In this document: piece by piece, positions 44,839-53,714 of the stretch | Numbering within the stretch: position 1 is the first letter of the stretch | Layout of the letters: the number at the start of each line of letters is the position of its first letter | The notes under the pieces: model-generated | Database searches by the model: none | Told to the model about the DNA's origin: nothing | The model's input: only the letters and a program-made list of their open reading frames with translations | Source of the DNA: Frisingicoccus caecimuris | GTDB lineage: Bacteria; Bacillota; Clostridia; Lachnospirales; Lachnospiraceae | Direction: 5' to 3' | NCBI RefSeq assembly: GCF_004340975.1 | Contig: NZ_SLXA01000012.1 | Coordinates: 1-64,000, forward strand | DNA length: 64,000 bases | Translations under genes and position numbers: made by a program

Positions 44839-45480
44839 TCATTCTATCGTCGTTTCCCGTTTTTTCTTCACACCGGATGTTTTCTGACCGGATGTGATCT
44901 TTTTCCGGTTTTCCTCTAAGGATTCCTTGATTGATTTTTTATGTGGTTTCTCATATCCATAATTCTCTGCTTCCTTTTCCGCCACTTTCAGATTGATATC
45001 ATTCAAATCCACAGAGTATTGAATCTGCTCCATAGGAAGGATCTTTTTTTCCCGGAAAGAAAAATAGGACTGGTCATTTCCAAGAATCACATGGTCAATC
45101 ACAGGGATTCCTGCCAGCATACAAAGTTGCTGCATTCTTCCCGTGAGTGCAATATCATCCTTCGATGGGTTCAGGCTGCCACTTGGATGGTTGTGGAACA
45201 GAAGGATAGAAGCGGCATTCGACAAGAACGCCGCTTTTAATACTTCCCTCGGATGCACCAGTGACTGGTTCAGTGTCCCCATACTGATGATGGCCATGTT
45301 GATGGGAACATTATCACTCCGCAAATGAACCACTCCTACCACTTCCCGGTCGTAGTCTTTAAAGGTATCTCCCAATACCCGGATCGCATCTTCCGGTGTA
45401 GAGATTTCTTCCTCACTCAGGATCGGTGTTTCTTTCACAAGGCGAACCGATACCTGATCAATTCCGTATTTTCTTCTCAC
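44839..45480 (-). CDS. RadC-like JAB-domain protein
   Basis: A 213-residue RadC-family protein. The JAB/MPN metal site is HNHPSGSLNPSKDD (His96, His98 and an Asp near 108-109), with Glu79 in the strand HPREVLKAA. The C-terminal 40 residues are Lys/Glu-rich. RadC-like proteins are common in mobile elements and are thought to act on DNA or its protein partners; the old DNA-repair claim is unsupported. It lies 11 bases before the giant helicase gene, in the same direction. Confidence 0.9.
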   Translation of the reverse strand: MRRKYGIDQVSVRLVKETPILSEEEISTPEDAIRVLGDTFKDYDREVVGVVHLRSDNVPINMAIISMGTLNQSLVHPREVLKAAFLSNAASILLFHNHPSGSLNPSKDDIALTGRMQQLCMLAGIPVIDHVILGNDQSYFSFREKKILPMEQIQYSVDLNDINLKVAEKEAENYGYEKPHKKSIKESLEENRKKITSGQKTSGVKKKRETTIE

Positions 45481-45604
45481 TTTCCAATGCTCCTCTCTTT
45501 AATGGGATTTGAAGAATGAACTCCTGGTCTTTTTGTAATTCCAGGCATTTCCGGAGATATCCGGATAACCTTTTTCTTTCTTCCTCTTTCATTTTGCTGC
45601 TCAT
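45458..45604 (-). CDS. Small charged protein, 48 residues
   Basis: This short frame starts ATGAGCAGCAAAATG at 45604, overlapping the stop of the upstream gene (GAATGA), with GGGGA just before it. The product is Lys/Glu-rich (KEEERKRLSGYLRKCLELQK) with a helical pattern. It overlaps the start of the RadC-like gene by 23 bases. I do not recognise a family. Its tight overlap with both neighbours supports real translation. Confidence 0.55.
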   Translation of the reverse strand: MSSKMKEEERKRLSGYLRKCLELQKDQEFILQIPLKRGALESEKKIRN

Positions 45605-45912
45605 TCCCCTTCTCCCTCCACAACCTCTTCCATAACATCTGCAATACGTCCAAGTTCCTTTACAAGGGAAGGAAACTCATAACTGTTCCTGGCTTTTCCA
45701 ATCTGATCCAATAAAAACTCCGGTACATTGTTGATTGCCTCCGCTATCAATGCTTTTACCCTTAAATCCTCAAGAGCCAGAAGTTCTTTGAGTCCAAATT
45801 CTTCACCCAAAACTTCCTTATACCTGATTAACTCGCCTTCAAGGCTATCCGGTTCTAACCGTCTTTCAAATTTTTCTCTTTTATCATCACCATATAAGCA
45901 CCACTCTGACAT
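45601..45912 (-). CDS. Small acidic protein of the conjugation block
   Basis: A 103-residue protein (starting MSEWCLYGDDKREKFER, ending in an Asp/Glu-rich tail) with a helical, charged composition and no known motif. The ATG at 45912 is chosen because AAGGAGG lies 9 bases before it; the ATG two codons upstream directly follows GGAGG and is too close. The stop overlaps the next small gene. Homologous position in Tn1549-like elements suggests a backbone accessory protein; function unknown. Confidence 0.6.
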   Translation of the reverse strand: MSEWCLYGDDKREKFERRLEPDSLEGELIRYKEVLGEEFGLKELLALEDLRVKALIAEAINNVPEFLLDQIGKARNSYEFPSLVKELGRIADVMEEVVEGEGE

Positions 45913-45978
45913 ATACATCCTCCTTCATATAAGGGAACCTCCACAATGGAAGTCCCCTTATAACTCTGCTTATTATTG

Positions 45979-47067
45979 TTACATTACCATAGCCGTATCT
46001 CTCGTTTTACCCTGTGGCTTTCCCAGGACATCCCCGGCTTTCATCTCTTCCTTCGCCTTTTCCAGCTTTCCATGAAGCCCGGTTTTCTCTGCCGGCTTTT
46101 CTGCCGCAGCCGCCTTTTCTTTTTCCAGACGTGCTTCCCGTTTCTCCGCATTTTCCATCACGGCTGTTCTGCCATCACAGAACTGCACTTTATCCGAAAG
46201 AATATCTTCCAGTGCTACTTCTGTTGCATTGACTTCTTTTACCATGGCATTCAGGGCTTTCACATCGAAATCCCCATTATCCGGCAACAGAAGTGTTTCA
46301 TGGATGGAGGAAGGCAGGATATAAAAATCGCCCTTCATAAACTCCCCGATCTGTTTTCGGATATCCTCATGCAGGATCAGGGATGCAGCATTCATTTTCG
46401 TTTCGTTCGTCAGGCAAAACATGGGCATGAAAAATTCCTCTGCCCTCCTGTCTCCGTTCAACAGATTCTGGGGTTTTTCTCCCATAATAGAGGACTCCAT
46501 CAGATCATTCATTGAGTATAAAGCCGGTCCTCGGTTCTTATCTGATGCCATCGCATCCTGATGGAGAGTCTGGACATCAATCTTCCATGCCTCTAAAAGT
46601 GCTTTGGTCACGGAAACCGAAGCAATGCCGTCTTTATTTTCCGACAGATTGACCGTGTAATAAGCAGCGAAATCCCCATGCATGGTCACAGCCTTATCTT
46701 CCAGCCATTCTTTGTTTTTATCCGGGTCACACATCCTGATCTGCAGTTTATCTTTGACATTCCCATAATCCATCATGCCATTCACATCAACATTCAGATC
46801 TGTATCCATCTGTTCAATCCAGAGGTCTGCCACATCCCCTACACAGGCATCCGGATTTTTCCCATTCCGGTATTCCTGGTAAAAGGAATCCAGATATACA
46901 TTCGGTGTAATATTGCTGTCTTTTGCGGGAATGACCACCGCCGTCAGTGTCAGTCCGTTTTTCTTTACCACTTCCTGCAGATGGATATTGGCATCCGCAT
47001 ATTTTTCCGGAAGATAGTCCTTCACATTGTCTTTTACATATTCAAAAAAATCTTTTCTGTTCATCAT
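45979..47067 (-). CDS. DUF5688 family protein
   Basis: A 362-residue cytoplasmic protein that matches the DUF5688 type found in clostridial conjugative elements. Features are the N-terminal MMNRKDFFEYVKDNVKDYLP, a central GNVKDKLQIRMCDPDKNK and a Lys/Ala-rich C-terminal tail (from about residue 310). No catalytic motif is visible and its function is unknown. The ATG at 47067 follows GGGGG by 8 bases; the annotated upstream TTG is not needed. The next gene upstream stops 6 bases before it. Confidence 0.7.
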   Translation of the reverse strand: MMNRKDFFEYVKDNVKDYLPEKYADANIHLQEVVKKNGLTLTAVVIPAKDSNITPNVYLDSFYQEYRNGKNPDACVGDVADLWIEQMDTDLNVDVNGMMDYGNVKDKLQIRMCDPDKNKEWLEDKAVTMHGDFAAYYTVNLSENKDGIASVSVTKALLEAWKIDVQTLHQDAMASDKNRGPALYSMNDLMESSIMGEKPQNLLNGDRRAEEFFMPMFCLTNETKMNAASLILHEDIRKQIGEFMKGDFYILPSSIHETLLLPDNGDFDVKALNAMVKEVNATEVALEDILSDKVQFCDGRTAVMENAEKREARLEKEKAAAAEKPAEKTGLHGKLEKAKEEMKAGDVLGKPQGKTRDTAMVM

Positions 47068-47073
47068 ACACAA

Positions 47074-47214
47074 TTACCCCCTTCTGATCATGTGCTGGTT
47101 CATTCTCTTTTTGTTGACTGCCTGCTCTGCTTTTTTCTGGTATGCCATCATTCTCTTGAATGATCTCTCCTGCATTTCTCTCCCTGCCTGCACTGTGTTC
47201 ATTGTTTTCTTCAT
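47074..47214 (-). CDS. Small basic helical protein, 46 residues
   Basis: A short frame, MKKTMNTVQAGREMQERSFKR and then Lys/Arg/Gln-rich to the end, with AGGACAGG about 10 bases before the ATG. It starts 40 bases downstream of the SpaA terminator hairpin and ends 6 bases before the DUF5688 gene, so both probably share a message. It resembles the many small basic proteins of ICE backbones. No family is recognised. Confidence 0.5.
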   Translation of the reverse strand: MKKTMNTVQAGREMQERSFKRMMAYQKKAEQAVNKKRMNQHMIRRG

Positions 47215-47254
47215 ATTCTTTACCTGTCCTTTCCTGATTTTTGCTATGATAAAA

Positions 47255-47276
47255 GAGAGCCCTAAATTAAGGCTCC
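47255..47276 (-). terminator. Terminator after the surface protein gene
   Basis: On the minus strand GGGAGCC pairs with GGGCTCTC across an AT loop and is followed by four T, 18 bases after the SpaA-like stop codon. Confidence 0.75.
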
Positions 47277-47293
47277 CTGCTCATATAAGGTTA

Positions 47294-50200
47294 CTATTTT
47301 CTTTTTCTCTTTCTTCTGGCTGCCAGAAGTCCGGCAATGCCGCTTACAGATATTGCCAGCAGTACCACCGGAAGCCAGAGATTCGTCTCATCCCCGGTCT
47401 TCGGGTTACCGGCTGATGGTGTTCCTGGTGTGCCTTCCGATGTCTGTGGCACTTCCGGCTTGTCATTTGTCAGGTCAAAAGTCACTTCCACAATCGGTGT
47501 ACTGTCATCTTTGTAGGCAAATACCACTTCATGCTCGGTCTTATCCAGTGTGTAGCCATCCAATGTCTTGGTTTCCACCAGATAATATTTCTTCTCACCG
47601 GCAAATTTACCGTCTTTGTAATCAGCGATCTCATAAAGGCTGCTCTCCGCATGACCGGCAGCATCCGTCTTTAAGGTCTCCAGCACCTTTCCTTTGCTGT
47701 CACGGAGTTCAAATTCCACGCCTTTTAACGGCTCTCCGGTTTCCTTATCTGTTTTATTCAGGATCACTTTACCTTTTGCGGTATCATCCTTCATAACAAC
47801 GGTCTGGATCTCACCGGTATCTTTCACTTCAAAGGAGACATCTGCTGTCAGGATAAATCCTTTCGGTGCCTGTTCTTCCCTGAGTGTGTATTTGCCAATC
47901 GGCAGCTTCTCCACATAATGCGGCTCCTCTGTGGAAGTCCAGCTTTCTACTACCTGGTCATTTTCATCTAGGATCGTCAGCTTCGCACCCGGGATCTCCT
48001 GGTCTCCGGTGATATCCGTTTTGCTGATCTGCACCTTTGTCACATCGTCCTTCATCTCATGCTTCTGGATCTCTGCAGTATTCTCAATGGTAAATTCGAT
48101 GCTTTCTGCGGTTACATATCCATCTGCAGGTTTGGTTTCTGTCATTGTGTAGGTCTTGCCGACTACCAGTTCTTTGATTACATGAGCTTCTTCTGTGGAT
48201 ACCCATTCATCCACAACATTTCCGTCCTCATCGGTCACTTTCAGGTGGGCACCGGGAAGTTCATCCCCTGTTGTCAGGTCGGATTTTGTCAGCTCCACGG
48301 TTGTTGCCTCATTTTCAAAGGTAAAATCATAGCTTACCTCTGCCTGCTCAGCACCGGCGTATTCAAAGGTGAAATCCTGTTCCTCATTGGTGGCCACAAA
48401 ACCATCCGGGGCATATAGTTCTTTCACATAATAGTTTCCGTCTACCGGCAGGTCTGCCGTAAAGGTGATCTGACCGTTTTCATCGGAAGTCTTAAGCTCA
48501 ATGAGCGTATCTGCTTCCAGCAGGACATCGCCGTCGGCATTTTTGATATCCTCCCTTGTAAACAATCCGAAGATACCGCCTGCCAGTACACGCTCCGTAT
48601 CTTTTTCCTTTTTCAGGACGGTCACTTTGACTTTCTGTCGGTTATTCTGCCATGCTTCATCATACGTTACCACCGGGGTATCCTGGTCACGGTAACTTAA
48701 ATCCACAAACTTAGGCTCCCCATCCAGCACATAACCATGGGCAGTTTCTGCCTCTTTCACATAGTATTTTCCAACCGGAAGATCCCCAAGCTGTGCAATA
48801 CCATTGGTATCTGTGGTAATGGTTCCCACCAGTTCATCTGCTTGGAAGTAATCCTCGCTGACACCATCTGCCGCTTTGATATCTTCTGCAGCATAAACGT
48901 TGAAAGTAACTTCGGTAAGGCTTCCGGTGATATACTCAAACAGATGCTCCACAGTGCCTTTTGCGTTATCCAGAAGCGTTACTTTATCCAGGAATTCACC
49001 CTTTTTGTTGATGATCAGAAGCCCGGTCGGCACTTCATCCTTCATTTCAACCTTCTGGACATCGCCGTTATCCTCAACAGTAAACGTGATATCCGTTGCT
49101 TTCAGGTATCCATACGGTGCAAATTCTTCCCGGAGTGTGTAAGTCTCACCTGCCACCAGACGTTTGATCACATGCGGGGCATCCTTAACAGAAGTCCATT
49201 CATCCACAACATTCCCGTCCTTATCCAGCACTTTCAGGCTTGCGCCATCCAGTTCTGTTCCAGTGGTAATGTCAGATTTTGTGATCTCCACTGTGGTCGG
49301 CTGGTTTTTCTTTACGGCTTTCAAAACAACTGTTTCCACATCCTGTCCCTGATAGGACGCATCAAAGTCCAGGACTTCATTGGAGGAAACAAATCCTGCC
49401 GGGGCTTTCAGTTCTTTCACATAGTAGCTTCCAAGCGGAAGATCCAGTGTACAGCCTGCCTGTCCCTTTTCATCTGAAGTCATTTCCTGAAGGAGGGTGT
49501 CTGCCTCAACGATTACTTTGCCGTCTGCGGTAATATCTTCTTTGTTGTAGATACCAAATACGGCACCTGCCACAACAGCACCATTTTCCGCATCCTGTTT
49601 TTCAACCGTAACCGCTACCTTCTGTCTCTCATCACCGACGGTCACTTCCTGCTCTACCACTGGGGTATCCTGACCTTCATAGACAAAGACAACTTCTGCA
49701 GCCTCCGGATTTAACACAAAACCTTCCGGGGCTGTTTTTTCTACCACTCGGTAAGCACCAAGCGGAAGGTTTTCAGCTACTGCCATTCCATCCTCACCGG
49801 TTGTGATCGTAGTCACCAGTGTATCCTTTGCATAGACTACAATCCGGTTCCCATCTGCGTCTTTCTGATAATCCGGGGAGTAAATATCCTCCGCCGCATA
49901 CACTCCAAAGACGGCATCTTTCAGGAACTGCTCTTCGTAAATGAAATCCTTGTTAAATCCAGCAAGCATCTCACCTTTTTTGTAAACAGCCAGCTTTCCT
50001 TTGACCGGATGGTTTTCGTAATCTACTTCAATCACCACATCCCCGCTGACAGAATCCATCTGGTATGCAGTATTGGAATCCACTGCGATTTCCACATAAT
50101 TCTGGTTTAAGGTATAGCCATCCGGGGCTGTCACTTCCTCGATCCGGTAATGTCCGATGCTCAAATTGTTCGGAAGGATCAGATAACCCTGACTGTCTGT

Positions 50201-53200
50201 GAAATAGGATTTGTGGGTAACAGTGATCGGGTAAGTAGTAACCTGTTCCACATATTTCTTATGATCCAGGTCATAAATCTTAAATTCTGTACCTGCCACC
50301 AGTACCGGTCTCTTTGTTTCATCGTCTTTCTTCACGATCTTTAACTTTGCTTTAAATTCATCATCCAAAAGGATCCGCCAGATCTGCGGTTCATCCGGAT
50401 GGTTTTCACTGATGGTAACAATAAAGTCATCCACTGGCTTATAATTGTGCGGTGTTGTTGTTTCCTTCACAAGGTAAGTACCATACGGAAGCGGGATGCT
50501 GCAGGCATATCCTTTGGCATCGGTAAACATCTCTGTTTTTCCATCTGCGGTCAGCACTACCGGCTTGGCAGATGCAAAATCGTAGCTGCCGTCCGGATTG
50601 GTCTTTAAGCTGCTCTTTAAATAAGCAGTAAATCCGGCACCTTTTAACAGGTCTGCGTCTGTCTTTCCATTGTTCGCCGCTTTAATTACCTGGAACGGCT
50701 GTTTCATGACCTGTTCCGAAGATTCCGTACTGCGCTCCACGGTCTTTACAAGGTCTCCCTCATAACTGCATTCCAGGTCATACTCACCCTCGTCGATCAG
50801 ATATCCGGTCGGCGGTGTGATCTCTTTCACATAGTATTTTCCAAGGTACAGATCTTCTACAGAAGCATCACCCTTTTTATCAACTGTCATGGTTGCCACC
50901 TGGCTTCCTGCTTTATAAAGGATGCCGGTTTTTCCATCCGGATGGATGATGTTTTCCCTTGCATACACTCCGTAAACAGCACCTTCAAAGGCTGCATCCC
51001 CCTGTGATTCCCTTCCGGTCTCCTTATCTTTCTTGACCAGATGGATCGTTGCATTAACACGTTCATTCTCAAACGTATGGGTAAATGAGACGGATGCCTG
51101 TTTATCGTTGGTGTATTGAAATCTGAAAGAGAATACATCCTCACTGTTTCGGAAGTAGTTTACAGGTGCCTGCAGCTCTTTCACATAATAGCTGTGGTTG
51201 ATCGGCAGGTCTGCCTGATATACAGCGTTTCCATCGTTTCCGGTTGTTGCTTTTTCAATCAGGGTATCTTTTCTTACCACAACATTCCCAGATACGTCAG
51301 CGATATCCTCCGCCGCATACAGCCCATAGATTCCTCCGGACAGCGGGTTCTTTGTGGTATCGTCCTGTTTCAGCACAGATACGCTTGCTTTCTGGCGGTC
51401 ATTGGCAAAGGTCACATTTCCTACTGCCACTTCCACGTTCTGCCCTGCATAGCTTAAAGTGACGGTTTTGGATTCCCCTTTGCACACATAATCTGCCGGG
51501 GCTTTCGTTTCTGTTACAACGTAAGTGCCAAGATGCAGGTTCTTAAGGGTTGCACTGCCATCCTCACCTGTGGTCAGCCCCTCTTTTACCAGGGCACCCT
51601 TCTGGAAAATAACTCTTCCATCTGCCGCTTTAATATCCGCTCCGGCATACACGTTATACACAGCGCCTTTCAATCTCTGTTTTGTGTACTGGAACACCAC
51701 ACCGGAATCTGTGACAGAAGCACCGGTCAGCACTTCCCCTTCCTTGTAAACGGTCAGGTCTGCAAACTGTTCCTTGTCAGTCACATCTTTCTTTGTGGTC
51801 CCGCCGATGATCAGGTTGATCCCATAGGCTTTGGTATCCAGCACATATCCGTTCGGTACGGAAATCTCTTTCAAGTACACGGTATTCTGTGTCTTTTCAA
51901 TCGTGATACTGGATGCGCCATTGGCATCGGTTGCAGGCATCTTTGCGATCAGGTTTTTTCCTGCTTCATCACTGTAAATGCCATAGACCGCACCGGCTAC
52001 CTTCGCATTGCTTCCGGCATCCTTTTTCACGATCTCAATCTTTGCCATCTTGACCCATTCCACACTGAAATCCACATACTTCTCATCTGTGACACCTTCT
52101 CCAAATACCAGTGCCAGGTCCTGTGTGGATGATCCTGTGGTGATCTTATAAGCGGAATAATCCTTGGTAATGCTTCCTTTCATGGTGACTGACCAGGAGC
52201 CGCTGACATCTTCAGCCTGTGTCAGAGGTGCGGAAAGATAAAACTTTGTGCCGCCGGACACTTCTACGCTTGCCCCTGCCGCACTGGTCTTTCCGGTTGA
52301 AACGTTGTGGAATTTCACGCCGGATGGAAGCTTCATCGTAATCGTCTGAAGCACATCTGCCTTAAAAGTGATCTCCTCCGTTCTCTGGGAATTGCCGTCA
52401 ATATAGGCTTTTACCTTCGCATTGGAAAATGACATTGCCACATCCGGGATCTCCGGCTGGCTCACACAGTAGTTATAGAGTTCCATGGCCAGTGCCTGTC
52501 CGGTGGAGTTGGTTCCGGAAAAGGCATCACTGCTTCCATTTGCATAAGCAGCCGCCAGATGGGTAATGATAAAACGCTTTCCAGTAGAAAAATCCGGATG
52601 CTTCTCTGCGAAAAATCCTTCATCCCCGCTGGCTTTTGTACCGTAATAGCAGACTTTAGCCAGTGTCTTTCCGTCACTAAGTTTTGTGATCGTATAAGTT
52701 CCATCCCCCGGTCCCGGTTTGGATGGCTGTACGCAATAGGCAGTTGCAGTAATATCACCAAACTTTACGGTATAAGGTGCGGTCAGGTAAGAACCCAGAC
52801 CATAATCTGCATAATAGTAATATGCCCCTCTGGTTACACTGACGGAAGTCGTGGATCTGGCGCTTGCAAACAGTGCCTGTGCCTGAAACTGTACCGTTTC
52901 GCCTTCTTCCAGGCTCAGCATATCAATTCCCTGTTCTTCGCCTTGTTCCAGTACATCAGATACGGAAAGCCCAGTCTCCGGATCAACGGTTTCCTGATCT
53001 TCGCTTTCTTCCAATGCTGCATCCAGGTCCTCTTCCGGAAGAACTTCAGAGCTTTCTACTGTTTCTGTTTCCGTCTCAGTAACGGTTTCCGTTTCCACAG
53101 AAGTTTCCGTTTCTGCGGTTTCATTCTCCTCTACAGATAATGTCTGCGAGTCTGCCTCCCCGTCATCTGCCGCTTCCTCTGTACCGCCGGAACCGGCATC

Positions 53201-53650
53201 TTCACCGCCTCCTTCTGAAGCAGCCTGCACTTCTGTTTCCGCCTCTTTAACGATCAGATTTCTGCTGATCTGGTACTTTGGATGTGCCTCATTGACCGGC
53301 TCCACATAGTAGACGGCTTTATAGCTGTCTGCGTGGTCTAAAGCAAAATCCTTCCCCTCTCCATTCTTAGCTTCCTCAAAAGTGACTTTCACTTTTTTGT
53401 CATCTTTGATCTCCAGCCCGGTAAAATCACAGGCGACATCAAATTCACTGCCAACAGTAATTTCATAATCTTTGGCTTTTACCACCTCATCTTCGTCCAG
53501 CAGATCTTTGACCTCTTCATAAAGGGGCGGCTTTTCTTCCGCTTTGGGTTCTGCCGCATAGGCTGTCATGGGCGATAACACTGTGGATAACAGCGTCATC
53601 CCTGCCAGAAATCCGGATACGAGTCTCCTTAAATGTCCTGTTCTTCTCAT
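47294..53650 (-). CDS. SpaA/Cna-B-type surface protein with thioester domain and NPKTG sorting signal
   Basis: A 2118-residue surface adhesin or pilin-like protein. It has a signal peptide (about 1-33, cleaved after YAA), an acidic Ser/Thr/Glu-rich region (about 140-260), and a thioester-type domain with Cys306 in ATAYCVQP and a TGQALA motif further on. Roughly fourteen Cna-B/SpaA repeats follow, marked by GAVYGIY, GGIYGLY or GAKLTIL starts and YVKELxAP ends; Lys/Asn/Glu isopeptide bonds are expected in these. The end is NPKTG (2082-2086), a hydrophobic helix and RRKRKRK. It is likely anchored by the class B sortase at 30055 and may hold mating cells together. Confidence 0.92.
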   Translation of the reverse strand: MRRTGHLRRLVSGFLAGMTLLSTVLSPMTAYAAEPKAEEKPPLYEEVKDLLDEDEVVKAKDYEITVGSEFDVACDFTGLEIKDDKKVKVTFEEAKNGEGKDFALDHADSYKAVYYVEPVNEAHPKYQISRNLIVKEAETEVQAASEGGGEDAGSGGTEEAADDGEADSQTLSVEENETAETETSVETETVTETETETVESSEVLPEEDLDAALEESEDQETVDPETGLSVSDVLEQGEEQGIDMLSLEEGETVQFQAQALFASARSTTSVSVTRGAYYYYADYGLGSYLTAPYTVKFGDITATAYCVQPSKPGPGDGTYTITKLSDGKTLAKVCYYGTKASGDEGFFAEKHPDFSTGKRFIITHLAAAYANGSSDAFSGTNSTGQALAMELYNYCVSQPEIPDVAMSFSNAKVKAYIDGNSQRTEEITFKADVLQTITMKLPSGVKFHNVSTGKTSAAGASVEVSGGTKFYLSAPLTQAEDVSGSWSVTMKGSITKDYSAYKITTGSSTQDLALVFGEGVTDEKYVDFSVEWVKMAKIEIVKKDAGSNAKVAGAVYGIYSDEAGKNLIAKMPATDANGASSITIEKTQNTVYLKEISVPNGYVLDTKAYGINLIIGGTTKKDVTDKEQFADLTVYKEGEVLTGASVTDSGVVFQYTKQRLKGAVYNVYAGADIKAADGRVIFQKGALVKEGLTTGEDGSATLKNLHLGTYVVTETKAPADYVCKGESKTVTLSYAGQNVEVAVGNVTFANDRQKASVSVLKQDDTTKNPLSGGIYGLYAAEDIADVSGNVVVRKDTLIEKATTGNDGNAVYQADLPINHSYYVKELQAPVNYFRNSEDVFSFRFQYTNDKQASVSFTHTFENERVNATIHLVKKDKETGRESQGDAAFEGAVYGVYARENIIHPDGKTGILYKAGSQVATMTVDKKGDASVEDLYLGKYYVKEITPPTGYLIDEGEYDLECSYEGDLVKTVERSTESSEQVMKQPFQVIKAANNGKTDADLLKGAGFTAYLKSSLKTNPDGSYDFASAKPVVLTADGKTEMFTDAKGYACSIPLPYGTYLVKETTTPHNYKPVDDFIVTISENHPDEPQIWRILLDDEFKAKLKIVKKDDETKRPVLVAGTEFKIYDLDHKKYVEQVTTYPITVTHKSYFTDSQGYLILPNNLSIGHYRIEEVTAPDGYTLNQNYVEIAVDSNTAYQMDSVSGDVVIEVDYENHPVKGKLAVYKKGEMLAGFNKDFIYEEQFLKDAVFGVYAAEDIYSPDYQKDADGNRIVVYAKDTLVTTITTGEDGMAVAENLPLGAYRVVEKTAPEGFVLNPEAAEVVFVYEGQDTPVVEQEVTVGDERQKVAVTVEKQDAENGAVVAGAVFGIYNKEDITADGKVIVEADTLLQEMTSDEKGQAGCTLDLPLGSYYVKELKAPAGFVSSNEVLDFDASYQGQDVETVVLKAVKKNQPTTVEITKSDITTGTELDGASLKVLDKDGNVVDEWTSVKDAPHVIKRLVAGETYTLREEFAPYGYLKATDITFTVEDNGDVQKVEMKDEVPTGLLIINKKGEFLDKVTLLDNAKGTVEHLFEYITGSLTEVTFNVYAAEDIKAADGVSEDYFQADELVGTITTDTNGIAQLGDLPVGKYYVKEAETAHGYVLDGEPKFVDLSYRDQDTPVVTYDEAWQNNRQKVKVTVLKKEKDTERVLAGGIFGLFTREDIKNADGDVLLEADTLIELKTSDENGQITFTADLPVDGNYYVKELYAPDGFVATNEEQDFTFEYAGAEQAEVSYDFTFENEATTVELTKSDLTTGDELPGAHLKVTDEDGNVVDEWVSTEEAHVIKELVVGKTYTMTETKPADGYVTAESIEFTIENTAEIQKHEMKDDVTKVQISKTDITGDQEIPGAKLTILDENDQVVESWTSTEEPHYVEKLPIGKYTLREEQAPKGFILTADVSFEVKDTGEIQTVVMKDDTAKGKVILNKTDKETGEPLKGVEFELRDSKGKVLETLKTDAAGHAESSLYEIADYKDGKFAGEKKYYLVETKTLDGYTLDKTEHEVVFAYKDDSTPIVEVTFDLTNDKPEVPQTSEGTPGTPSAGNPKTGDETNLWLPVVLLAISVSGIAGLLAARRKRKRK

Positions 53651-53681
53651 AGATCATGTCCTCTCTTTCATTTTTATATGA

Positions 53682-53709
53682 AACCAGACAGCCTTCTGGC
53701 TGCCTGGTT
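53682..53709. terminator. Hairpin after topB
   Basis: AACCAGGCAGCC and GGCTGTCTGGTT (minus strand) form a strong stem with a 4-base loop, 6 bases past the topoisomerase stop. The T-run is short, so it may act partly as a regulatory hairpin before the SpaA gene. Confidence 0.6.
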
Positions 53710-53714
53710 CCTAA

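Noticed and set aside
48737-49477. 246-codon plus-strand frame opposite the surface protein
   Set aside because: Repeated Cna-B units on the minus strand create long open antisense frames; several similar ones occur at each repeat.
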